Shown here one piece after another: positions 36,201 through 48,296 of a stretch of DNA of 64,000 bases; within the stretch, counting starts at the first letter, position 1; the number at the start of each line of letters is the position of its first letter. The notes under the pieces are model-generated. The model made no database searches. It saw only the letters and a list, made by a program, of their open reading frames with translations, and was not told the DNA's origin. Position numbers and translations under genes: made by a program. Source of the DNA: Candidatus Poseidoniaceae archaeon (GTDB lineage Archaea; Thermoplasmatota; Poseidoniia; Poseidoniales; Poseidoniaceae); NCBI GenBank assembly GCA_949372645.1, contig CASIAP010000010.1:86404-150403 (forward strand). Direction: 5' to 3'.

Positions 36201-37977
36201 AATTGTCATCAGCAGTAACAGTAATGCCAACATCACTCTCAAAAATTCACACATGTATGATGCAGGAAATGGATGCATCAAGGCATTCCCATCATCGAGT
36301 CATTTGACCCTCACCCAAGTCACCCTCGAATCATGTAATGGCATTGGGGTATGGGCTCGCCAAACATCCCTGAATTTCGATACGATAGTAGTCGGAGAAG
36401 ATGTATCGGACGGATTTGATTTCACTGCAGTAACAGGGGCACTGGCGAACGTCGATGCATCCATGTTCAATGGTGCAGGAAATATCCTCGCTCTAGATTC
36501 AATTGATGGAGACTTTACAGTTTCTAATTTGAACGGAACAGTCGGGGCAGCTGCCGGGATTACCGTGGCAAACAGCCGAGCGATTCTGATGAACCATATC
36601 CGACTCACCGGATCGCCAGGACTTGATTTTGATAATTCAGCAGGAATGCTTCATGACGTTATATTGAACGGCCCGGGGTCAGGAACTGCATTCATCAGCC
36701 ACCATGGTCGCGCCTCTGGCTCACTCATCATCGAAGACTTGGTTGCTTTTTCATATTCAGTTGGCATTGATTTACACGGAGACGGCGGCGATGGCTCAAT
36801 TGCTCCATTGATTGCCCGTAACCCCGATATTTTCGCCCCTACAGTACTCTCTTCAGAGAATTATCCCGCTCGTCTTGAAGGCGGCACCACCACTGGAGTT
36901 GTTGCTGCTTCAGGAGCGATTCTCATCGACCTCATTGATACATCGACAGAAAACCCTTCGATGTATGATGGTGCAGAATTGCGGACTTGGAAGACATTCA
37001 CACTCAATGCTGAACTGAATGGAGCGCTCCATGATGTTGAATTCACAATCAACACCCTCGGTCTTGAACCTTCCTTTTCAACATCAGTGTATGGTAATTC
37101 CCTGCTCATCGAGATACCGGTATCATATGCGGGCAACCAAACAAATTCCGTACTCACATCCTTCACCGTAACCACTCAGGCAGCTGACCTTCCAGATACC
37201 ATCCATATTACGAATTACTCAGAGACAACATCTGCACTCATTGAAATTACACTGCTTTCGAACAATCCACCAACTGTTGAGATTACTGAACCGTATTCTG
37301 GTGAACGGGTGATGGAATCTATGCCTTTACTTGCAGCAGCTGAACTTTCAGATGATTTAGACGCAATACAGGATTTGACCTTTGAATGGATCATCAGTGA
37401 TTCCAGTGGTGATGTAGAGATGCGTGGGCCGAATGAACCACAATTCAACATTACCGATTTAACATACGGATTGTACGTGCTTGAACTGCGAGTAACGGAC
37501 ACACTCGGTGCAACATCAAGCGACGCAGTCGACTTCGAAGTGACTGAACTTGACAGTGATGGAGATTGGACCAATACCTGTATTTTCACATTGAATACCG
37601 GCGTGTGGTTCGATAACACCATTGGTTATTCTTGCGGTCCAGACAGTGAAGACGTCGACGATGATAACGACGGACACCCAGACAGTAGAGACGCATGGTC
37701 ATTTGACCCATGCGCCTGGCAAAACACTGACGGAGATGAAAAACCTGACGTCATCAATTGTCCTGAAGGAAAAACGACCTCTCTTATTGAAGATCAAGAC
37801 GATGATGGTAACGGCGTACTTGATACATTGGAAGCAACAAGTGACAGCGCAAGTGGCGATTTCTCAACAGGCACGTTATTGCTGATTGTTCTCCTTCTTG
37901 CAGGCATTGGCCTTTTCATGGCGAGAGTGAAGCGCGGTGGTGGCGAACTTGGCCCGATTAACGAGAAACATCTTTGA
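33283..37977 (+). CDS. Large surface protein with parallel beta-helix-like repeats, PKD-like domain and C-terminal anchor
   Basis: 1,564 residues. The signal peptide is clear (ALGLAILLLLTPLSLLATPAMA). Most of the protein is made of short beta-strand turns rich in Ser/Thr/Gly/Asn with many I/L-x-I/V triplets (INVIGSAEVESLTAQHI, LHVSDWIAATHTTPLYIS), as in right-handed parallel beta-helix/pectate-lyase-like surface proteins. Near 1,320-1,420 is an Ig/PKD-like domain (PTVEITEPYSGERVMES...). A short acidic DxDNDGHPDxRD-type Ca-binding stretch follows. A TM helix (TLLLIVLLLAGIGLFMA) and a basic tail close the protein. It is anchored with its bulk outside. No catalytic site was recognised. Confidence 0.85.
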   Translation: MRTVRALGLAILLLLTPLSLLATPAMATDSSVSSDTTWSGAVILPGNVTVMNGSTLTLSPGTTVDGGDGYWIRVEGTLHASQTDFFSNQTPLTSGSHGAGLWTGIHIATKGHAVLNEVTIENAKTAIKVEGQLSAHKVTIRDAYIGINVIGSAEVESLTAQHIDYEVVRNSGDLNLSTGIFSDIAGGLWSTGTSTVDTVTISQAGTGLRSSSGTLSATGIGFFDTTVAIASQQGASTTVESISGENIALLVDAADSDDLTISNGAVSGHRLLLANGASAFSMNDLEFEGSLSESLPIVDQRCTGTCSWNDITVSNITNGFILSGSGNHSISSLNLSATERGIEGTGTGQITLGFINLTAGTKGIEFRNPDSTLNEVSVDMMSSNTSIAYDLLDGDHHWTSVSASKTYANQDTTSIALNAWYANIVFTSFSTLHFGNGVQANHAEISGSSFTVQDGKGVGIHLEHSSFTADALHTRAYSDGVILDKSSQLHVSDWIAATHTTPLYISTSSTATIRDFQPQNTPTSSSDALGDGTLIYGGSTTASISVSSASYLKETPVTFSDLSGNPVQAMISVHGFSMQSDVNGAATLPLLSSGSSVDVTLAGAGVRVILYGSQMGQSVQVPVIPQGDWTISTGQFVFLGPRPDGSPHVMSGDLTVSSGSGLELSGTSLVLPAGGNADIQGSGELTGSSASLLSDSLTLGFDSVLTQSDGGQGMTIDSNLTWACQTTRSVSNINILGSFLLQPGCKVEMLEGSVEGAVTARTSAELTILSSLQLTVLDKGDPVEGASISIDGAFTTTDANGEVSTTATARHVDDASQTVGGVKNINLQIGSFRDFITWDSSTSFEHKFMASTVTPGSLSNWLVLEAQWSPYFLDGDLAVEALGTLTIDDGVSLRISEGSHISVDGRIDAGAATLSSTGFGSRWGGFIMGGASSTLDLSQTSIVEASPALSVESQGTFIGDGITMARSSGSDPLIVISSNSNANITLKNSHMYDAGNGCIKAFPSSSHLTLTQVTLESCNGIGVWARQTSLNFDTIVVGEDVSDGFDFTAVTGALANVDASMFNGAGNILALDSIDGDFTVSNLNGTVGAAAGITVANSRAILMNHIRLTGSPGLDFDNSAGMLHDVILNGPGSGTAFISHHGRASGSLIIEDLVAFSYSVGIDLHGDGGDGSIAPLIARNPDIFAPTVLSSENYPARLEGGTTTGVVAASGAILIDLIDTSTENPSMYDGAELRTWKTFTLNAELNGALHDVEFTINTLGLEPSFSTSVYGNSLLIEIPVSYAGNQTNSVLTSFTVTTQAADLPDTIHITNYSETTSALIEITLLSNNPPTVEITEPYSGERVMESMPLLAAAELSDDLDAIQDLTFEWIISDSSGDVEMRGPNEPQFNITDLTYGLYVLELRVTDTLGATSSDAVDFEVTELDSDGDWTNTCIFTLNTGVWFDNTIGYSCGPDSEDVDDDNDGHPDSRDAWSFDPCAWQNTDGDEKPDVINCPEGKTTSLIEDQDDDGNGVLDTLEATSDSASGDFSTGTLLLIVLLLAGIGLFMARVKRGGGELGPINEKHL

Positions 37978-37980
37978 GGC

Positions 37981-38559
37981 ATGACGATGGCTGAAAACTT
38001 GCTTTTGTCTGCAAACATGGTCGCAGCTACAGCGGTTTGTATTCTCGGCCTCATCGTAGCTTGGGACGCCTTTTGGCTGACTCGGCAAAGAAGCGACATC
38101 CCCGTACTGGGTGAATTGAAGAATGGCGGTTTCGCTTGGCAGAGTGAAGGGCCGCAAGAAGTTATTCGCCAGTGGGGAAATCTCGCTTCGATGGCTGCCA
38201 TGATCGCCCTTCCTTGGGCGCTTATTGGGGCATCAAACACCAGTTATTGGTACGCCATTGTCTGGGACGCTCTCTTGTCTCTTCATATTATTTCATTATT
38301 AATTCCTAAACGTTATGCCATCACCCGCACACATCTTTTTGCCGACGGTCAGCGGTATGCTTGGCCTCGATTACGACTTGCACGCCGTCAACCGGCCCGC
38401 CGGATAATGCTTTTACGAAAAGGCTGGGGTATTTTCGGGCCTCTGCCATTGGGCGGTGTCCAAAATGACTTGTCAGTGGCCCGTTCTCGCATCGCTTTGG
38501 CGCTTAATACTGATGCTGATTGGCCTCAAAACGGGCGAAAAGATACCGAGGAAGAGTAG
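37981..38559 (+). CDS. Three-TM membrane protein, unknown function
   Basis: A 192-residue protein starting four bases after the surface-protein stop (ATG 37981, or ATG 37987), with GAGG near the previous stop. Three hydrophobic segments are visible: MVAATAVCILGLIVAWDAFWL, LASMAAMIALPWALIGA and IVWDALLSLHIISLLI. The C-terminal 75 residues are basic with beta character (ITRTHLFADGQRYAWPRLRLARR), which could be a small bPH-like cytosolic domain. No family was recognised. Tight spacing implies co-transcription with the surface gene. Confidence 0.7.
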   Translation: MTMAENLLLSANMVAATAVCILGLIVAWDAFWLTRQRSDIPVLGELKNGGFAWQSEGPQEVIRQWGNLASMAAMIALPWALIGASNTSYWYAIVWDALLSLHIISLLIPKRYAITRTHLFADGQRYAWPRLRLARRQPARRIMLLRKGWGIFGPLPLGGVQNDLSVARSRIALALNTDADWPQNGRKDTEEE

Positions 38560-38595
38560 CGTTATTCTCAATAGTCGTCTTGCTTTGGGCGGAAC

Positions 38596-39024
38596 ATGGA
38601 ATGGACACGAAGCGGCGACGATGTATTTTTGCGACTTGACCCCGGTGAAGAAATTCACACTTCTATCCGAGCTCTTGCAGATGAAGCGGGTATTGATGCT
38701 GCGGCAATTACCAGCGGTATTGGCCGAACTCGAATGAACGTGCATGGATTCATGGATGAGTCCCACAAATATCAGCAATGGTCACTCGAAGAAGCCAGTG
38801 AATTGGTAAGTATGCAAGGCAATTTGGCACGCCATGAAGATGGGAGCGCTTTCACACATATTCATGCGACCTTTACAGCAAACGACAACACCGTTCATGC
38901 TGGACATTTGTTTGAAGCAACCGTTCACGTTGTAGCAGAAATACACTTGAGAATACTTTCTCAAGCCATTATGACGCGCTGTCCAATGGCGAACAGCGAT
39001 TTTGTTGCGCTTCGTTTCAGTTGA
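38596..39024 (+). CDS. PPC/DUF296 domain protein
   Basis: A 142-residue stand-alone PPC (plant and prokaryote conserved) domain. Landmarks are RLDPGEEIHTSIRALADEAGIDAAAITSGIG, the FTHIHATF strand with its conserved histidines, and AGHLFEATVHVVAEIHL near the C-terminus. In plants PPC domains sit in AT-hook DNA-binding proteins; prokaryotic members form trimers, sometimes with bound metal, and have no settled role. It follows the membrane protein gene after 36 bases and precedes ligA by 43. Confidence 0.9.
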   Translation: MEWTRSGDDVFLRLDPGEEIHTSIRALADEAGIDAAAITSGIGRTRMNVHGFMDESHKYQQWSLEEASELVSMQGNLARHEDGSAFTHIHATFTANDNTVHAGHLFEATVHVVAEIHLRILSQAIMTRCPMANSDFVALRFS

Positions 39025-39052
39025 CCGTAAAGGGAGCCTTAAGAACTCGTGA

Positions 39053-42597
<3,545 letters not shown>

Positions 42598-42599
42598 TT

Positions 42600-43073
42600 T
42601 TATACATCTTCGATTAGATTGAAAAACTTCTGATTCGAAATCTTACTTGAGTTGCCCAGCAGGCCCTCGTGCCACCAATTTTCAACAACATTTGAGGAAA
42701 TAGTCCAGTATGGCATCTCAGGGAATTGGGTGACGTCTGTCACAAAGTATCCCTCGATATTGTCTAACTTCTCAAGAAAACCATCTTCTTCGAAACTTCT
42801 TCCAGACCCGACCATTTTCGAAGGGCAAAAATAGATTCCACCTTTGGTAAGACTCCTTACCTCCCAATAGCCCCCTTCACTATCGATTAAATCATAACCG
42901 GAACCTTCGCTTGGAGCTAGTTCAGAACCGGGCATTGCTTCAACAGCCCTTCTTTCAATAAGAAATGAAACCCTACGACCATCGGTGAAATAGGTCTGAA
43001 CATCTTCTACATTAATTTCCAGTGCAATTGCAATACGATCTACATCAAACTCGAGCCATCCGGTTGGATCCAT
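42600..43073 (-). CDS. Probable small restriction endonuclease (PD-(D/E)xK-like)
   Basis: A 157-residue protein. A candidate active site is GYDLIDSEGGYWEVRSLTK: Asp on one strand, then Glu-Val-Arg on the next, so the usual ExK would be ExR here, or the Lys four residues later may serve. The following segment GGIYFCPSKMVGSGRSF and a Trp-rich end (YWTISSNVVENWWHEG) look like small type II endonucleases. The strongest argument is context: it is convergent with a DNA methyltransferase, with stop codons two bases apart. No search was possible, so endonuclease identity is inferred. It lacks TM or signal sequences. Divergent from the next gene across about 107 bases. Confidence 0.55.
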   Translation of the reverse strand: MDPTGWLEFDVDRIAIALEINVEDVQTYFTDGRRVSFLIERRAVEAMPGSELAPSEGSGYDLIDSEGGYWEVRSLTKGGIYFCPSKMVGSGRSFEEDGFLEKLDNIEGYFVTDVTQFPEMPYWTISSNVVENWWHEGLLGNSSKISNQKFFNLIEDV

Positions 43074-43157
43074 GATTCAACTAGTGGCTGGTAGTTTATG
43101 ACTGTTTTTCGAGGCCTGAATCAACTTTTGTCCAATCACTTAACCAAGCCTTTGATA

Positions 43158-43174
43158 ACCACTTGTGCAGTGGT
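43158..43174. promoter_or_regulatory. Inverted repeat upstream of the CxCH-protein operon
   Basis: ACCACT-TGTGC-AGTGGT is a perfect 6-bp inverted repeat ending 6 bases before ATG 43181. It could be an operator or a small hairpin over the start region of the operon mRNA. No regulator is identified. Confidence 0.3.
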
Positions 43175-43180
43175 GTAAAC

Positions 43181-45718
43181 ATGAATCGAATGTTCGTTGC
43201 CATGGGGTTAATTCTTCTTGTCTTACTTGGCAGTTCTCCTTTGACGCAAGGAAAATCAAATGGAATGTACAATCAAAGTTCGGGTTGTAACTGCCATTCC
43301 CAATCCGGCTCAACCGCTACAACAGTTGTAATGACCGGTCAACCTGCCCAATATACGGCAGGTGCAACTTCGACGCTGACTATTACAGTGAGTAACGGGA
43401 TTAGTGGTACAACCGGTGGTTTTAGCCTTGAAGTCGATAAGGGCTCTCTGAACGCAGGAATGGGATTTGCCGTGAATGTGAACGGCGCTCAAGACAGCGC
43501 AACTCATTCCATTACCGGCAGCAGCCAACGATCTTGGAGTGTTGATTGGACCGCACCCTCCACTGGATCAGGTATAGCGACTCTTTCTCTTGCAGGTTTG
43601 ACTTCAAACAACATGAATGGGAATTCCGGAGACCGATGGGCCACTGTGTCCTATCAAATTTCAGAAACAGGTGCAGTTGCAAATACCCCCCCGAGTGTTT
43701 CGAATGTCATGTTGGGTCCAAATGGAGCAACGACCACTTCGTCACTGACGCTCAGTTATACCTATTCAGATACAGATAATGACCCTGAATCCGGGACGCA
43801 AATTCAATGGTTCAAAGACGAGGTTGAGCAAATAGGTCTCCAAGGCCTTACCATTTCAGCATCATTAACTTCGAAGGGTGAAGAGTGGAAGGCAACTGTA
43901 ACGCCGTCCGATGGCTCAGACTCGGGCACCCCACTGACGAGCAATACATTGACCATTGCCAATTCCATCCCCTCTTTGACAACGCCAACAATTCAGCCGG
44001 CCAATCCAACCTCCGATGATGACTTAACGTTCAGTAGCACTTCTTCTGACGATGATGCAGACCAAGTTCATTTTGATATTCATTGGTTTCTTGACGGCAT
44101 CCTCGTTCCTGAATTGAACGGTATGGAAACGCTTCCTTCCTTCGCAACACGTGATGGAGAATCATGGACTGTTGAAGTCCGAGCCAATGACACAGAAGAC
44201 ACTTCGCAATGGCAAACTTCCTCCACTGTTATGATTGGAGGTGGGCAAACAAATACTGCACCGGTTGCGTCCGCCGTTGAATTGAGTCCGGCTACAATTT
44301 ACACGACCGATGATTTTTCGGTCAGCTATATTTTTACTGATTTTGATGGAGATCTTGAAGTCGATTCCGAAATTAGTTGGTTCCTCAACAATGCACCGTT
44401 TGCTTTTGCTGAAAACAGCATGATGATCCCCTCGAGTTTTACCGAAAAAGGCCAAAATTGGTTTGCGAAAGTACGCGTGAATGATGGAGTAGAATGGTCG
44501 CCATGGACTTCAAGTAACACCCTTTTTGTTCAAAACACCCTGCCGATCACAGAATCACTTTCGCTGAGCCACACGGAAGCGAAAACAACCGATTCCATAA
44601 CAGTCGAGTTCACCCAATCCGATCTTGATGGGGATGGAAAATCAGGCTCGGAGGTAACTTGGTGGAGAGATGGAGTGCAGAAGTCTTCCCTCACCGGGCT
44701 GACGACTCTTCCTGCCGAATCTACTTTGAAAGGTGAAATATGGACAGTAATGGTGAAAGCGGGTGATGGTACTGAAGTTAGCGCCACCGCTCTTTCCGCA
44801 AACGTTACGATCGTAAACAGTGCTCCAACAGCAAGTGTGATACTTTCTTCGAATGTAACGGCCCTTGGACCATTGAATCTTGCCATCTCTACTGACGATG
44901 CGGATGGAGATGATGTAGAAACAGATATTAGGTGGTACCGTAATGGATTTCTCGAAGGCTCTCTTACCGGTGAAATCAACGTCCCGAATCAATTACTTGG
45001 CCCAGGCCAAACATGGGCAGTGCACGTCACGCCAATCGACAGTAATTTGACATCAGGTCCTACAGTTATTGAGGCAATTACAGTCCTTAATATTGAACCC
45101 GAAGCCCGAATCGAAGTCCAAAGCGAATCGATTTGGATTGGAGAATGGGCGACACTCGATGCTACACAATCGAGTGATACGGATGGGCGAATCGTAGAGG
45201 CAACATGGGGATGGGTCGATACTGCAGGCACTATCGGTTCAGATTCAGGTTTCGAAATTCAAATGATTCCACTTGCGAATACGGTTATTACACTCACAGT
45301 TACCGATGATATGGGGGCAACTGCAACAGCAAATGTACAACTCTCAGCAGTTCAAGGACCAGTCGTTACCGAATTCAATACCGAATCAGAGGGTAAGTCG
45401 GTTGTTTTAGAATGGAGCTGGGAGGGGCCAAATGCAACCTTCAATATTCTGCGAAATGGTGTCTTGGTTGGATCAACTACCTCTGAATCATACACAGATA
45501 CTCCCCTCTTTGCCGGTGAGACATCCTACACCATTCAACCGCAAATTGGAGATATGCCATTGGTCGCAGGAACTTCAGATGCTCAATCAATCCTGCTTGA
45601 ACCCGCCGCAGTTGAGGCGCCAGGCCCCTCTTCATTCGGAGGGCTCATCTCTGGAATTATTTTCCTCTTGATTGGGATTGCTGCAATTGGCTTTGCATTG
45701 ACGGGGCGGAGGGATTGA
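43181..45718 (+). CDS. Exported protein with CxCH motif, Ig/PKD-like repeats and C-terminal anchor
   Basis: ATG 43181 (MNRMFVAMG) is preferred over TTG 43163. The signal peptide is FVAMGLILLVLLGSSPLTQG. Just after it comes GCNCHSQSG, and then a beta domain (YTAGATSTLTITVSNGISGTTGGFSLEV) in the pattern of choice-of-anchor-V proteins, which normally carry CxxCH. Six or so Ig-like repeats follow, each with a DxDGDxxSxxxWFxxG pattern (FTDFDGDLEVDSEISWFLNN). A TM helix near the end (LISGIIFLLIGIAAIGFAL) and a short basic tail complete it. The Cys-His cluster may hold heme or metal, but its spacing is not the standard CxxCH. First gene of a three-gene operon. Confidence 0.8.
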   Translation: MNRMFVAMGLILLVLLGSSPLTQGKSNGMYNQSSGCNCHSQSGSTATTVVMTGQPAQYTAGATSTLTITVSNGISGTTGGFSLEVDKGSLNAGMGFAVNVNGAQDSATHSITGSSQRSWSVDWTAPSTGSGIATLSLAGLTSNNMNGNSGDRWATVSYQISETGAVANTPPSVSNVMLGPNGATTTSSLTLSYTYSDTDNDPESGTQIQWFKDEVEQIGLQGLTISASLTSKGEEWKATVTPSDGSDSGTPLTSNTLTIANSIPSLTTPTIQPANPTSDDDLTFSSTSSDDDADQVHFDIHWFLDGILVPELNGMETLPSFATRDGESWTVEVRANDTEDTSQWQTSSTVMIGGGQTNTAPVASAVELSPATIYTTDDFSVSYIFTDFDGDLEVDSEISWFLNNAPFAFAENSMMIPSSFTEKGQNWFAKVRVNDGVEWSPWTSSNTLFVQNTLPITESLSLSHTEAKTTDSITVEFTQSDLDGDGKSGSEVTWWRDGVQKSSLTGLTTLPAESTLKGEIWTVMVKAGDGTEVSATALSANVTIVNSAPTASVILSSNVTALGPLNLAISTDDADGDDVETDIRWYRNGFLEGSLTGEINVPNQLLGPGQTWAVHVTPIDSNLTSGPTVIEAITVLNIEPEARIEVQSESIWIGEWATLDATQSSDTDGRIVEATWGWVDTAGTIGSDSGFEIQMIPLANTVITLTVTDDMGATATANVQLSAVQGPVVTEFNTESEGKSVVLEWSWEGPNATFNILRNGVLVGSTTSESYTDTPLFAGETSYTIQPQIGDMPLVAGTSDAQSILLEPAAVEAPGPSSFGGLISGIIFLLIGIAAIGFALTGRRD

Positions 45719-45719
45719 G

Positions 45720-46853
45720 TTGAAGATGAAATCTCGAATTCATACCGTACTTGTTCTTTCACTGCTTTTGGTTTGTTCTGCTTTCGGGGCTGCTGAGCCG
45801 GGTGGTAACGGCGATTCGATTCAAGACATGCAATGTGGAGGGGCCTGCCACGGAGATGCATCGATCAATGAAACGTCGAGTGCCATTCTCTCTCTCACAT
45901 CACCGGCAACAATCTATGTTGGAATTCCAACAACGCTTACACTTACTGCAACAAATCTTGAACCAAGCTCGACGCGATTGATTGGTTTATTTTTGCTAAC
46001 TGACATGACTGGACATTCAGATACGCCCCAGGATGCAGGATGGGAAATCCTCTCTGATGTGAATGGAGGGGCAATGAATTACATTGAACAAAAACTCAGC
46101 CCGGGACAAAATGAAACCAGCATCTCATGGGTGATCCGAGCCTCAACTTTGGGCTCAACTACTTTTCATGCAGCAATTCATCACGGCGGAGGCTCTTCGT
46201 CTCCTTTCTTCGGAACAACTGCCATGGGCTTCGAAGTTTCAGTCGAACCAGTCCCCGAAAATCTACCAAGGCTCGCAGCCGACTTCACCCCCCCAACCCT
46301 TCGAGAGCTTGACACTTCAACTGAATTAAACATTCAAACTCAATTTACCGACTCAATGCAATTTGAATGGAAATCAGAAGATGGATTCATTACCACCTCA
46401 CTTGTTAATTCTACTGGAGACAACAGTTGGACAGCTACTCTCCCCGCAGCATTGCAACCAACGACCGTTCAATGGCGCGTTATTCTTGAAGGCGAAGGGC
46501 CTCAACAAACAACTCCATGGTTCACCCTCGCTGCTGAAGAAAGCAGCTGGGAAGTCTCAGAAAATGCAGTCTACCTCCAAGCCTTTGCTCTTTTGTTCAT
46601 GACTGCTGGAATCGTGATCACGCTCCAAACTCGCCTCACCCCTAAGTCGACTCCTTCGAAGTATGACGAAACACCCGTTGTTTTGGAAGAACTTGCTTTA
46701 GAGACTCCCCCTTCTCCAACCCATGCCACCATTTCCGATTCCACCCCTCCGCCTCTGCCTGCTGCAGGGTTACCAATCGGCTGGACAGAGGCGCAGTGGA
46801 ACACGTATGGCCATGACTATCTTGCCGGAAAATATGGAGGTGGGCAGCTATGA
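45720..46853 (+). CDS. Exported protein with CxxxCH motif, TM helix and GWTEAQWN tail
   Basis: 377 residues. The signal peptide is HTVLVLSLLLVCSAFGAAE. MQCGGACHGDAS (Cys-x3-Cys-His) follows, a possible heme- or metal-binding site parallel to the CNCH of the gene before it. The beta-rich exported region then resembles the first part of that protein (PATIYVGIPTTLTLTATNLEP). A TM helix is near residues 285-305 (YLQAFALLFMTAGIVITL). The cytosolic tail is Pro-rich and ends with GWTEAQWNTYGHDYLAGKY, a Trp/Tyr motif I associate with Marine Group II membrane proteins. It starts two bases after the preceding stop, and its stop overlaps the next start (ATGA). Confidence 0.78.
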   Translation: MKMKSRIHTVLVLSLLLVCSAFGAAEPGGNGDSIQDMQCGGACHGDASINETSSAILSLTSPATIYVGIPTTLTLTATNLEPSSTRLIGLFLLTDMTGHSDTPQDAGWEILSDVNGGAMNYIEQKLSPGQNETSISWVIRASTLGSTTFHAAIHHGGGSSSPFFGTTAMGFEVSVEPVPENLPRLAADFTPPTLRELDTSTELNIQTQFTDSMQFEWKSEDGFITTSLVNSTGDNSWTATLPAALQPTTVQWRVILEGEGPQQTTPWFTLAAEESSWEVSENAVYLQAFALLFMTAGIVITLQTRLTPKSTPSKYDETPVVLEELALETPPSPTHATISDSTPPPLPAAGLPIGWTEAQWNTYGHDYLAGKYGGGQL

Positions 46854-47425
46854 TTTCGCCTGAAACCTTTCATGTTGTGAGCACGGAACTTGTCGTTGGC
46901 GCCTTTTCGGTTGCAGGGTTGAGTTTTACGCTTTGTCTTCTTCTTCACTTGGGTATTTTGAAGCAACCGTCATGGTCGCCTGTGTTTGATCATGTGGCCC
47001 ACTTCACACTTGCCTTCGGACTTGCAGCAACTCCATTTGCAATTTTGAGCGGCCTTTCATCTGCCCCAGGAGAGGGATTGAATAGTCCTATTTTAGTCAA
47101 CAAAATGTTCCTTTCGATGACAGGATTTGGATTTGCACTTGGCTGTTTAATCACACGTTGGCGGCTTGGAAATAATGTATGGTCTACCACGAAATCGACT
47201 ACCCTTCACAGCGCATCTGGTCTCGCAGCAGTCGGTTCAATGTTGTTGACGGCTTCAGCGGGAGGCACTTTTGCACGAGGAGAATCACTCCTCGATATAC
47301 TCCATTTGCCTTACGAAAACGTCTTGTTGTTCCCAATGATCGTAAGTGCCACTGCACTCTTGCTTGGCATCTCTATGCTGGTGTTGAGTTGGAAACGAAT
47401 GAACGCACTCTCATCCGTACATTGA
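46850..47425 (+). CDS. Four-TM membrane protein (DUF2231-like)
   Basis: A 191-residue integral membrane protein with four hydrophobic helices: VVGAFSVAGLSFTLCLLLHLGIL, VAHFTLAFGLAATPFAILSGL, SASGLAAVGSMLLTASAGGTF and LLFPMIVSATALLLGISMLVL. Histidines lie at or near helix ends (ETFHVVS, LLHLG, FDHVAHF, TLHSASG). The layout resembles DUF2231 membrane proteins, some of which may carry heme b. GGAGGTG precedes ATG 46850 and the start overlaps the CxxxCH gene stop by four bases, so the two are translationally coupled. Together the three genes could form a membrane redox or electron-entry module. It ends inside the 3' end of the convergent PAC2 gene. Confidence 0.75.
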   Translation: MISPETFHVVSTELVVGAFSVAGLSFTLCLLLHLGILKQPSWSPVFDHVAHFTLAFGLAATPFAILSGLSSAPGEGLNSPILVNKMFLSMTGFGFALGCLITRWRLGNNVWSTTKSTTLHSASGLAAVGSMLLTASAGGTFARGESLLDILHLPYENVLLFPMIVSATALLLGISMLVLSWKRMNALSSVH

Positions 47426-48208
47426 ATTGTTGGTTGGAGTAACATCACTTGTCTCAGCGCCTTCCATCATCGATTTGATCTGACTTTCAAGTAATTCAGC
47501 TTCTTCAAGAAGAGGTTGGTGTGGTAAGTCGATGGTTGGTAACAATTTGTTGAGTGTTTCAATAAGTGTTGCAGCAGCACGAGCATCAGGCCATCGTGGG
47601 TCAGCCTCAACCATGATGGACATCAAATCGAGTCCACGACGTCGAGCTTCACTCAAAATAGCGGCGTTAATACCCTTGATAACGCCTTGATTGAGAAGTG
47701 TGATTTCCATTGATTTCAGCATGTCTCTTACTTTTTGGTTTGCTCCGATTCCAACAACATCGATCCCTTCAGTGTCTTCGTATTCAACCGTTGGTTCGGC
47801 GCCGTTGAGGTTGCCCTTCATGCCCTCTTTGGCAAAGGCATCAATGACGACACCGTGAACGATTTTATTTTCTTTTGACCATTCAAACATAGCCCAAACA
47901 ATGTCATTCACTAAAGGTTCAGGAATGACAAGTTCACTCATCAAAAGAATCACTTGGTCGCATCCTTCAATGGTGCATTGAGGCTTACCGGCATAGGCTC
48001 GAATGACCGGCAATGGTTCACCATCTTGGACTAAAGTAATCACTGGAAGGCGGGGGTCGACAACTGCGCCGACAAATTCTAAATCCAAATGATCAATCAA
48101 AAAATGAGCAACGACGCTCGAGACCATGCCGATGCTTGGAAAACAGGCGACAACCATAGCATTCTCAGTTTCAATTTTGGTATTGAGTCGGACACTTGGG
48201 CGTTCCAT
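47411..48208 (-). CDS. PAC2-family protein (proteasome assembly chaperone-like)
   Basis: 265 residues of the PAC2 family, soluble alpha/beta proteins related to eukaryotic proteasome assembly chaperones. Landmarks are the N-terminal AMVVACFPSIGMVSSVVAHFLIDHL, the strand VILLMSELVIPEP, GIGANQKVRDMLKS, INAAILSEARRRGLDLMSIMVEAD, and the shared RWPDARAAATLIETLNKLL. The C-terminus is an acidic helix with a flexible tail. Archaeal members are thought to act with the proteasome, though not all are. A second PAC2 gene in this window (61242-62012) shares the YPDARAA motif. It overlaps the 3' end of the convergent DUF2231-like gene by 15 bases. Confidence 0.88.
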   Translation of the reverse strand: MERPSVRLNTKIETENAMVVACFPSIGMVSSVVAHFLIDHLDLEFVGAVVDPRLPVITLVQDGEPLPVIRAYAGKPQCTIEGCDQVILLMSELVIPEPLVNDIVWAMFEWSKENKIVHGVVIDAFAKEGMKGNLNGAEPTVEYEDTEGIDVVGIGANQKVRDMLKSMEITLLNQGVIKGINAAILSEARRRGLDLMSIMVEADPRWPDARAAATLIETLNKLLPTIDLPHQPLLEEAELLESQIKSMMEGAETSDVTPTNNSMYG

Positions 48209-48296
48209 GTTGGTGTGCTGTTGCTCTTAGTCTTCAACACTTTGCATCTTTCGGAATCATCGGTGGATTGATGTTTGTTAGAGGCAAGGAGGCGTT

